64,000 nt of DNA from Pampus argenteus. Lineage: Eukaryota > Chordata > Actinopteri > Scombriformes > Stromateidae. The notes under the pieces are model-generated. The model searched no databases. It had not been told where the DNA came from and worked only from the letters and a program-made list of their open reading frames with translations. The translations under genes and the position numbers were made by a program. The DNA is taken from NCBI GenBank assembly GCA_036937835.1, contig CM072860.1, positions 1,089,001-1,153,000 of the forward strand, written 5' to 3'. Of the stretch, positions 37,001 to 47,460 are shown piece by piece. Position 1 is the first letter of the stretch, and every line of letters begins with the position of its first letter.

Positions 37001-39225
37001 ACAAAGAGCAGAGAAATGCCTCTGGCTGTCCAAAGGTGCTGTCCCTAAACCCCAAGCCAAGTAAGGCTACCTCGAATTCTGGCACAAAAATGACATCTTC
37101 CTCCAGTTACCATTCAAAGACTCTGAACTCAGATCTCTCAACGCAATCATCCACAGTTCATATGGAGAGACTAAAAAAAGGAACCACAAATCCAAAGTTG
37201 TCCAAAACCTGCTTGACTTCAACTGCTAAACCTTCAAATGACACCACATGTGTATCCAACAAACATTCAAAGGGACTTCCAATAGACAGGGAACATACAG
37301 AAGTATCGATCACAATCAAAAGTCAGAAGGATAATTGCAATACTCCAAACAAGGACATCAAGAAGGACTACAGATGTTTGAAGATGAGGCCAACGATCAA
37401 AACAGCTACAAACCACATTCAGATATCTCATGCTTCACGCCGAGATTACAAGCAGGATCCTGAATCTTCTGAGTCCTCCAGCGTCCATCAGCAGAGTACT
37501 ACCAAGTCTAAGATCCCCAAAGAATTCAAAACAACCTCAACCTCCATGCCGAATGAAATCGCTAAATCTGACACATCTTTAGGGACTACTATTCCCAAAA
37601 CACTGAAAGTCTCAGATAAAGAGAACCGAGAGGATTTATTGCTTTCTTTGACCATCAGTGCAACAACCAAGTCTTCAGTGAATCAACCCTCCAAGTTTTC
37701 TAGAAGCTCAGGTAATGAGCAAAAGCATAACAGCAGTCAACCTGAAACCAACATGAAATTCCTGAAACCCCCTCACGCTAAATCTTCAGTCGGTGTACCT
37801 AAAACAAAGCTTGGGACTTTTAGCATTCACACTAGGTCAGTTACAATGGCCCCAAAGGCAACAGAGGCAGAAGCAAGCAAGAAAAGTGTCAACCCAGAAA
37901 GGAATCACACAACAAACATATCTACTACTGCAGATTTGACTTCAGTCACAATAATAGCGACGCCAGACCACAGACCTTCAACTAAAAGCTCTGTCTTCAA
38001 CTCGAACATGGACACTGCCGAACTTCACAAGTTTGAATTCAGTGAAAACACTGTACCCCCTCCCTCTCCACCTCCTCCTCCTCCACCTCCCTCATCCACT
38101 CCTCTCCTCCTACCTCCATCCTCCACCCCAGTCCTATCCTCCATCTCTGCCATTGCCACCAACAGCTCCGCAGCCAGCGATCACCTCAGTCTGGGCTCAA
38201 GACTTAATGCTGGAACTCACAGCTGTAGGTAAGCTAACTGTATGCAGTCTTGTTCTGGGGCAACTCTACATGCTAACCCTAACCAAGTGGTCTTTGTACC
38301 TAAACCTAGCCAGACCTTAACCACAACATTGTTTCTGTTAATTAACTAAAGTCTAATTTGAGATATGGTGGAATGCATTTGTGTGTGTTTACCAGGAGTA
38401 TAGACAAGCCAAGGCATCACGGTGGCATTTATAGTAGACTGACCCAACAGTCTCTGTCCAACCATGTTACAGGATCACTCACTGCACAGGTAACACGTCG
38501 TAACCATTATTTCTCTCAAGCCACCTTTCACTCTTATACAACAGAATCTGTCTCCCCTCAGGTGTTGTCAGAGAGAGGTGTGACTGCTGAACGATCCTTC
38601 CTGTCTGACAGCTGTAACCTTGATAATAGCGGCAGTGCTGCAGTGCCCAAAGGGAAGTTGGACATTCATTTCCCTGATCTGAGGAGCTCCGTGCTGCCAC
38701 AGCTCAAAGGAAGAGAAGGTACGCAAACTGCACACACAAGTCTTAACATAGTCCCAACAATGCAGCAACACATCAACCCCCATTAATGGCAGCTGGGCAA
38801 ACTAGGGTTAAAAGTACCGATGCACAGGTGGTTAAATGCCTTGTAGTTCCAGGTTTATTTGATATTTGAACAGTCTGCAACTTCACGTCACATAAAAAAA
38901 TAGATGTTTAGCACTCCTTCAATCAAACAGATGACTTTTTAAAATGCCAGAAAGGGCCAAAGACATGCATAACTCTTCTTCAAAATACACGTGAAGAATT
39001 GAAAGAAATGTTTCTATGTTTTTTCCTATATACACATTATTTAATTAGACTTTCACCAGTTGAGCTCACTGGTGAGACGATTTAAGTAATAAATCCTCTA
39101 ATGTTTTCCCAGGTAAATACGGCAGTGTTTCCAAGGATCAGAGAAAAGACAAACAGCACGTTCCCTCCGATCCTCCATTTGAACCGCAGCAGCACGGACG
39201 CGACAGTACTGATATTAAACATTAG
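34086..39225 (+). CDS. cdkl2: Cyclin-dependent kinase-like 2 with very long C-terminal tail
   Basis: CMGC-group Ser/Thr kinase. Exons 34086-34253, 34626-34820, 34926-35110, 35202-35314, 35440-35579, 35871-35959, 36126-38228, 38396-38718 and 39113-39225 give about 1142 residues, against about 490-570 in human CDKL2. Kinase features: GEGSYG loop, VAIKK K33, IIHRDIKPEN D126, DFG D144, and the MAPK-like activation motif TDY (161-163) in VYTDYVATRWYRAPELL. LVNLLEVWKRRHRWYLVFEF identifies CDKL2 rather than CDKL1/3/5. Residues from about 300 on are Lys/Ser/Thr-rich and look disordered; most come from one 2.1-kb exon and include a polyproline run (about 38060-38130). Intron 2 appears to use a GC donor. 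Intron 3 contains a decayed partial copy of exon 4. Confidence 0.9.
35147..35179 (+). repeat. Decayed duplicate of part of cdkl2 exon 4
   Basis: This 33-base intron segment matches 35221-35253 in exon 4 at 28 positions. A TAGACG block upstream of each copy is also shared, at a different spacing. It suggests an old local exon duplication. It has no acceptor of its own and is not expected to be spliced in. Confidence 0.6.
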
Positions 39226-39820
39226 CAGTGGATAAATTTAGCTAATGTTTATGTAGTGCTTAGCTAAAGCCAAACTATAGTATGTATACAGTATATTCCA
39301 GTTACACTTCAAATATTAGACTCAATATTGATGTAAATACAACAATATTTTAGGATAATTTTATGCACCTTCAATCAAACAAGAGATTTTTATTTATTTA
39401 ATGATATTTTTATTAAAGAGAGTCAACATTTTTCATTATGTTCAAGCAGCAGATAAATCACTTATAAGTAAATATAATTTTGAATTATTCTTAAACATTC
39501 ATGCAATTGTTTTACTTGGGCGTTGCAAAGAATAAATAAACCTTTTAAACAGAGTATTGGTTGTGTCAGTTGTGGTTTGAGGTGATTATACTTCCATGTG
39601 TTTTAAAGGGAAATCCGTATAATATTTTAGATCATAATATTACAGCAGTGATGCAGGCAGCTATGACATTTAGCATTTGACAACTTTAGTGGTTATCAAG
39701 CAATGCTGCTCAGTTGTCGCAAAGAAAGTCACAAAACTGTATATCAAACCTTTTGACAAAAATTTAAAATACCAAAAAAACACAATAAAGATGTGAGTGT
39801 ATAGTTTTTAGGATTAATTA
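39226..39820. other. cdkl2 3' UTR and convergent spacer
   Basis: AT-rich, without ORFs. AATAAATAAA at 39531-39540 is the likely cdkl2 polyadenylation signal. In the opposite orientation, TTTATTTATTT at about 39389-39400 could serve the gene on the other strand, in which case the two 3' UTRs overlap. Confidence 0.5.
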
Positions 39821-40794
39821 TTAGTCATCACTCGAGTTTCCTGAAGAAAACACACCTATTCTCCACCTGTTCCTGTTCGTCCTCCCTGATCTCCTCAGCA
39901 GCGTTGCCATTAACTCGTCGCTCTGTGATGACGTACTGTCCCCTCCAAGAGGAAGCCCTCCTATTGGCTGAGACATAAAGCCGTTTAACCTTGAGAGAGA
40001 ACCAGCCGCTTGTCCTCTGCTATTGACCAGGAGGTGGTACAGGAGTCTGGCAGCAGGGTTTGTGATTGGTCGTCCTGGAGCTGGCTGTTTCCTGATTGGT
40101 GTTCCTGGAGTTTTTCTTTGTGGCGTCTTTATTGCCGTTTGGACAGCTGGCTTTTTGGTTGTTGGGACAATCTGTGGGAAAATTAGAGATAACAACACAG
40201 AAACATTTCAAGGTGCTTTACATGTGAAATAAACAAGAAACACACAACGACGCGCAAAGAAAATAAAATCAGCAACACCTGTACTATTTACTAATTAACA
40301 CATATTTTTGTGGTTTTAGTACGAGTTAGCTTCTCTATCTATTTTTAAATTCTGACTTTGGGCAGATTCACAAACCCTTGTAGCACCGAATAGCTTCAAC
40401 ACATGACTCCACCTAAAACCACAACTTCTACATTTCTGTTAATGTACAAACCAGATAAAACATGTTATTTTTGTGAGATTTAGAGATGCTGGTAGAATTT
40501 ATAGCCAGGCTAGCTGTTTCTACCTGTTTCCAGTCTTTATGCTAAGCTAAGCTAACCACACCTTGACTCCATACTGAACCCACAGATATGAACATGATGT
40601 TTTCTCAGCTCACTTTTGGAGAGAAAGTAAATAAGCGTTTTTCTAAAAATATTGAATTATTCCTTTCAAGTAGTAAAAATAAGATGTAAATAAATAAAAT
40701 AGTTAAACAATTGTTGTTCTAAATTTAATTTAAAATGTATTATTGAAGCATTATTTCACATGATGCACAGATACCTTCCTGGTGGTGGCTGAGG

Positions 40795-40825
<31 letters not shown>

Positions 40826-41499
40826 GGTGGTGGGCTCAGGTGTGAAAATCCTGCAGATATCATCCACAGCAGAACCATCAATTTCTGGAAGATCAAAGTC
40901 CGACAGAGACGGGAGGGACTGCGCTGAGGGAGGAAAGTCATCAGGTAACAATAGAAATGAATAAACTGGATGATGAGAGCAGCGATTTAGCAGAAAAGGT
41001 GAAATCAGGATGATTTTTATTGACAGCGACCTAAATACTGTGCTGCAACATCATATGATATATAGAAATATACACATCTGTAATGTAGGTTGCCTCCTCT
41101 CTTTCACCTGTTTGTTAACACTAGTGAACAGTAAACTTTTACCTGAAGGTCAACAGGTGCTTTGTGTGTCTGTGTGTGTGTGTGTGCGTGTTAAGGTGTC
41201 TGTGCTGTTATCTGATCTGTCAGTCCATGTTGCATATTTCATGATAAGAGGTCTAAGGTGTGTTTTTCTTTTGACTTTGTGTGCTGCAAAGCTGCCATAA
41301 AGACACACTGTCCAATCCTGACGCTGCTCTTCTAACATCTGGTTAAAAAAAAAAATGTTTTCACACAGTTTGATCTGAAAGGAGAAAGATTTTTCACATT
41401 AAGATGAGAATATTTGTACTTACTGAGAATCAAGTCGATGCTCCGAACTCTGAGGAGGAGGAAGAAACAGACAAACACAGCTGTCAGCTTGCAGGACAT
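39821..41499 (-). CDS. odaph: Secreted Thr/Pro-rich basic protein, ODAPH-like
   Basis: Three exons (transcript order 41424-41499, 40775-40923, 39821-40171) give 191 residues. Residues 1-20 (MSCKLTAVFVCFFLLLRVRS) form a signal peptide. An acidic segment leads to DDICRIFTPEP, then about 13 Thr from an ACA microsatellite, then a basic Pro/Thr region, a Leu-rich stretch (ARLLYHLLVNSRG) and the end RWRIGVFSSGNSSDD. From memory, human odontogenesis-associated phosphoprotein ODAPH also has a signal peptide, a D-C-x-I-F-T motif followed by Pro/Thr, a basic middle and a Ser/acidic C-terminus, and its gene lies tail-to-tail beside CDKL2. The match is short, so the name rests mainly on position. The alternative is an unrelated secreted peptide precursor. 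A basic LLRRSGRTNRNR could be a cleavage site. Confidence 0.55.
40485..40558 (-). repeat. Interspersed GCTAGC-type repeat, reverse copy
   Basis: Reverse complement of the element at about 24637-24705: CAGCATCTCTAAA, AAACAGCTAGCC and TTAGCTTAGCTTAGCATAAA are shared. It lies in intron 2 of the ODAPH-like gene. Confidence 0.65.
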
Positions 41500-43526
41500 G
41501 ATTACTGAGAAGATAAAATGAGGAAAAGATGAAGAGACGGACGGACGACAGACTGTAGAGTGATCATAACACTACTGAAGATGAGGAAGGTGATGGAGCA
41601 TAAAAAGGGAGGCAAAGAGTGAAGAGGAGGGAGGAGAAATGAAGAGGAAAGATAAATGATGTCTAGACTGTGAGCAGGTCTGTGGTTCTGAGTTGCAACA
41701 GATAAAAACCAAGTTAATCCTGCCGGCTTCTTAAAACTTTATTCATCCAGGGTCGGTTAAAGCAGGTAAACATAGTCAGAAGATTAATAAAGAGATGAGA
41801 TCATGTTGACAGGAGTTGTTATGGAGCGAGAGTTTTATCATCATCATCATCTTCATCTTCATCTTGTGTAATTTAATGCCAGCAGAGATTAGTGACACAT
41901 TAAACCTCTAAAGTATCTTTAATCTTTTGGTATCTTATCTTCACATTATATGATAATAAAATATGACGCAATACGATGCCGACATCATTATATCAACAAC
42001 AGGTAAACAGGTAAACAGGTAAACAGGAAATGAGGCGGGTTGGTTTAAACCCAACCAAGCAAACTTTAATGAATCTTTAAATTATTCAACAACTCGTCAT
42101 TTTTCAATCAAAACTGCAAAATATTCTTTGTTTCTTATGCGTGATGATTTTTTTGCCATATATGACAGTGAATTGAATATCTTCAGGTTTTATTTATTTT
42201 ATTTATTTAGTGTTCGTGGGTCTTAAAACAATGCTGACTCACTCTCGAGTCTGTTTGGTGTTTTTCAGTTTGAGCTTGTTTGAATTTGAAGTCACATTTG
42301 TGTGAAAGCTGCTTCTCATTATTGCCTCAGTTGTTTGTGCTCAAAGACACATTGAACAGAAATTCACTCATTCACAGGGTGTGTGTGTGTGTGCTGCCAG
42401 CCATTACCGGCATTACTCAAGTAGAGCAAGAGATTTCCCAACATCACACACACACTCATGCTGTGAGGGGTTATAACCAACGGTTGCTATGGAAGCGAGT
42501 GTCTGCTTACATACACACACCTACTGTACACTCCGCTGTAGCGTGTGTGTGTTTGTTTATTCATGATCCTCTGCCATTATCTTGTCATATCTAAACAAAA
42601 GGTTTTGTAGTAGCTCAGCTCCACCGGGTTCACTACGTTGGTTCAGACTGAAATATCGACAACCGTTGGATGAATTTCTACAGCATTTGACACAAACGTT
42701 TGTTTTGTCCGGAGGATCATCTTAAAGACTTTTGTGATCCTCTAACTTTTCCTCGAGTGACACCGTGAGGTTCAGATTTAGGTTTTTTCAGTGAGATGTG
42801 CAAAACTTTTACAAAAATACCAAATGTAAAATACAAAAAACCTACAGTATTATGTTTAACAGAATAAAATGAAACTCAAGAGTCTTTACTAGTGTTTTCC
42901 AGAGCTTTTCATCCACATCTCATTTGCTCAGTTGTGGTCACATGACTGAAGACATCATGTGACACGAGGCTGGATTCTTGCATCTGATAAAGTCGTTTTC
43001 CAGAGTCAGGAAACAACTTGAGCATCATTTCTGTTTGTTTCTAGACAAATGTGAAATTATTATGACTTAAATCTGGATTGTTAACGTGTGATTAGCAGAA
43101 ATATTTATAAAAAAAATGAACAGAACTGAGATTAAAACTTTAAATTCAGCGTTTTATTTTTTACAAATTCATAAATATAAAAAATTCTTGTGTGATAGAA
43201 AAATTACTCTGAACTTTAAAGTGCAGAATCATAATATAGATCATTGGTTAATACACTAAAGTGCTTCAGTGTTATTGAGGAGTGAACAAATTATTAATAA
43301 CACCTTTATAACAGTGAAATACAAACAAAGCATCTGTATTAGAAATCTGTAGAAATTACATTTCATCAACTGAATTAATGGAAGGAAAATGAACAAACTG
43401 ACCTCATTATGGATAAAAAAAAAAAAAAGAATTACAAATCATATCTGCATCAGGTCTGTGCTGCAGGTTGCTGCTTTCCTGCTTTCAGATTAACATGGTG
43501 GGGATGATGATGATGGTGATGAAGGC
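41500..43526. other. Spacer between ODAPH-like gene and abcg2
   Basis: Includes the promoter side of the ODAPH-like gene and the abcg2 3' UTR (right end). Three copies of AGGTAAAC at about 42001-42026 and short GT runs are the only repeats. No coding exon is seen. Confidence 0.55.
43153..43158 (-). terminator. abcg2: Polyadenylation signal of abcg2
   Basis: TTTATT on the plus strand is AATAAA in abcg2 sense, about 370 bases past the stop codon. Confidence 0.4.
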
Positions 43527-43737
43527 CTATGTGAACTTCCTGATGAAGCGCAGCTTGAGGTAGGCTATGGTGAGGAAGCAGGTGGTCATGATGCCCAGAG
43601 CGACGTGGTTCTGCCATAAGCCCCACGTGGAGTAATCTACACCCTGCTGCTCCAGAAAATCTTCCCCTGTGCACCTGAACACAGCACGAAGCAAACAGGG
43701 ACTGAGTTTATTAAATCTACATATCTATACCTGGTCA

Positions 43738-43770
<33 letters not shown>

Positions 43771-43890
43771 AGGGTTTCTTACACAAATCCAGATGTGCTG
43801 TTGGGTGTTTGACAGAACTTCAGGTCAGTAAACTCATTAATCTGCAGAGCCTGAAGAGACACAAAGAGCCTCATCAACACCTTCATCATC

Positions 43891-43922
<32 letters not shown>

Positions 43923-44211
43923 CAACACCATCAACACCTTCATCATCATCATCATCAACACCTTCATCACCATTATCATCATCATCATCAACACCTTCAT
44001 CACCATCATCAACACCTTCATCATCATCATCAACACCATCATCATCATCATCAACACATTCATCATCATCATCAACACCTTCATCATCATCCTCATCATC
44101 AACACCATTATCATCATCATCATCATCATCATCATCGTCATCATCATCAACACCTTCATCATCATCATCATCCTCATCATCATCACCATCACCATCACCA
44201 TCATCAACACC

Positions 44212-44261
<50 letters not shown>

Positions 44262-44301
44262 CATCATCATCATCATCATCATCGTCATCATCATCAACAC
44301 C

Positions 44302-44387
<86 letters not shown>

Positions 44388-46841
44388 CATCATCATCATC
44401 ACATGGTTTTATTTCAATAAATGACCCCATACGTGTGTGAGGTTTCTGTGGGTGTGTATGTACATACAGCGAGGCCGTATCGTGGTATACTCAGGTATTT
44501 TAACCACGCCAGCCAGCTGACGATGGACGGGAGATTCACCAGCAGACCTGCAAAGATCTGCAGAGCAAGAGAAAGAAGTTTAAAGAGAAGATATCAAATC
44601 ATTCTTTCTATTACAAAAAGTATTTGTGTTTGTGTTTGTTGACTCGTGTCATAATTGATGTAGTAATAATTACAGCTGCAATAACGACTGTTTTTCAGTG
44701 AACTTGCTGCTTCTCTCATTTAATGCCACATCTAAAATGTTTTTGCTGAACTGACAGATGGGAAAATGTGTTGATGTGTGTGTTAACATGACCGAGTGTG
44801 TGTGTGTGTGTGTGTGTGTCACCATCATGAAGACGCAGGCGATGGTCATGAAGATGTTGGCGATGGCTACCACCGTCTGGTCAGCTGAGATGGCCAGAGC
44901 CATGGAGGTGGCGGTGTAGGCGACCAGAGTCACAGTGAACATGAAGAGGAAGAAGGCTCCGGGTGTCGGCTTCAGACCTACACACACACACACACACACA
45001 GAACCAGAACCAGAACCAAGGTTATCATGATCATAAACATTATCAATATTGATGACATCAACATATAGTACAGGCAGCCACCCTCCTGACAGAGCATACT
45101 ATAGCTCACCTATCATGAAGTACGCCACGCAGCAGAAGACGATGGCGGGGATGGTCCTCAGCGTGATGATGTCAGACAGGATCTTAGACAGGAAGTAGAC
45201 AGACAGCCTGTAGTAACCGCTGATATACTCGTGACTGGAAAACAACAGTTACATCCTTTAGTCCAAATGAATTTACATTTAATCAACCCACTTTGGAGTC
45301 AAAGGAGTTAGAGGATGAATGAAAATCAGTGCATTATCTTAAAATGTGTGTGTGTGTGTGTGTGTGTGTGTGTCAGACGCACATGAAGAGTTTTCTCTCT
45401 GAGATGAAGAGTTCAGCAGACGACAAGGAGCCGAAACACTGATTCACAGTGATGAAGAAGAGAGCGCCAAACCTGAAAACACAACAACAATATGATCAAT
45501 ACACAAACTGATCCACAACCCAACCCACAAATGCTACTATTACTGCTAATACTAGTGTTGATACCACTAAAAACTACTTTCAAAAGCAATCAGAATATAA
45601 CAGAATAAAGTCGAACACCTGTTCTGCATTCCACTTTGATCGTTCTTGGCATCAAAGAAAATCGCTCCGACGACCAGAGCGAGGAACAGCGTCACTGCAA
45701 CCTGAACAGATTAAAAACACAGAATATTCAAAGACCAAGACAGTGTTCACGGGGTCGTGGTCATTATGTCATGTGACTTTGATTCCTGAAGAAACGGCTC
45801 CGCGTTCTCACCTGAGCGACGCCGGTCTGAGGGTTGAGCATGAGGTTGCGGAACGTTCTCTTGAGAACCCATCTGAACTGCGTCAGGAAGCTGGTGTTGT
45901 AGGTGATGGTTCTGGAGCGGGTAGACGTGGTCGTCGGCTTCCCACTGATTATCTTTTCTGCAAAAATACAGTACACAACACATATGATCATCTTTTAAGT
46001 TGATATGCTGAACTCATTTCCACATCCAGCAGCATCATCATCATGTGGAGTCTGTTAGTGTTTCTGCTCTCTACCAACTCCTGAGGGAAACGTCTAAATG
46101 CTGCACGATGTTCACCTGCTGCTCTACAGTAACTGTGTCTGAGCAGCTCGAGCTGAACGTACCCAGCTCTGCTTTAGTCTGTTTGAAGTCGCGGCCGTTT
46201 CTGTATTCCTCCACCAGTTTGTCCTCGATGCCTCGTTTGGACGTCGAGTCCAAGTCTGGATCTGGAGGAAGGAAGTTTTTATCTGACTTTTACCTAAACT
46301 GACCATTAAATCTGGAGATTCTCAACACATTTATAAATTATTTATAAATAAACAAAAACATGCGCACCTTCTCTGTCCATGTTGCTGAGGGCTGCAGTCG
46401 AATCTCCGTTGATGACGTCCAGGAAGAAGTCAGCAGGATTGTTGTGAGGCTCACAGGTGTATCCTGGGAAATGGACAGAGGTAGAAGAAGTAAAAGTACC
46501 ATTACAGCAATGTAAAAATACTTCATTACAAGTGAAAATCCTGCATGAAAAATCACTATTTGGTGGAACTGTAGTAAACAGTAAGTAGTAAGACGTCAAA
46601 AGACTAAAAGGTTGAAACACTGGTTTCATCTTTAACAATGTGTTGGATTTTAAAAGCTACTTTTCTAAAGTAAAGCATCTCAAATTTTTACTTAAATTAA
46701 GTAGTTTCTTGCGTTTCCAAACTTGATCAAATTACATCAAACTGGATTAAAATTAATCTAATGTTCTTACCGATGTCTGAGAAATACTCCAGAGCGCTCT
46801 GTGCCGGGCCGTGATAAACCTGTAAACAAAGAGTTCATATG

Positions 46842-46878
<37 letters not shown>

Positions 46879-47403
46879 GGAGGTCGTGACAGTAGCTGAT
46901 GTGTGTTTCAGTACCTGTTTGCCGTTGACCAGCAGGGTGAGGCTGTCGAACAGGCGGTAGATGGAGTAGCGAGGCTGGTGGATGGACAGGATGATGGTGC
47001 GACCGCTATTCGCCATCCTGGAGGAACAGGAACAGGAACAAATATTCTCACTCATGGATGTTTGGATTTAACTTGAAGTTAAACTCTCTTCTGGTTTGTC
47101 ATCCTTCGCTCTCATGTGGCCGATACGTTTATTCTTATTCTTGTCACAGTTATGCTAATTTATTTTTATTTACACAACATGTAAATGGATCAGTATAAAC
47201 TAAAGTGTGTGTGTGTGCATGTGTGTGTGTGTGTGTGTACCTCTTGAGCAGCAGCAGGACAGAGTTAGCAGTGCTAGCATCCAGGCCTGTGGTGGGTTCG
47301 TCCAGGAAGAGAACAGACGGGTCGATGATGAGCTCCATGCCGATGTTCGTCCTCTTCCTCTCGCCGCCAGAGATCCCACGAATCAGCTGAGTGCCCACCT
47401 GCA

Positions 47404-47460
<57 letters not shown>

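Noticed and set aside
43779..44430. Poly-His, poly-Met and poly-Asp ORFs near the abcg2 3' end
   Set aside because: Product of an (ATC)n array in an abcg2 intron; the Asp-rich frame is not spliced to any gene.
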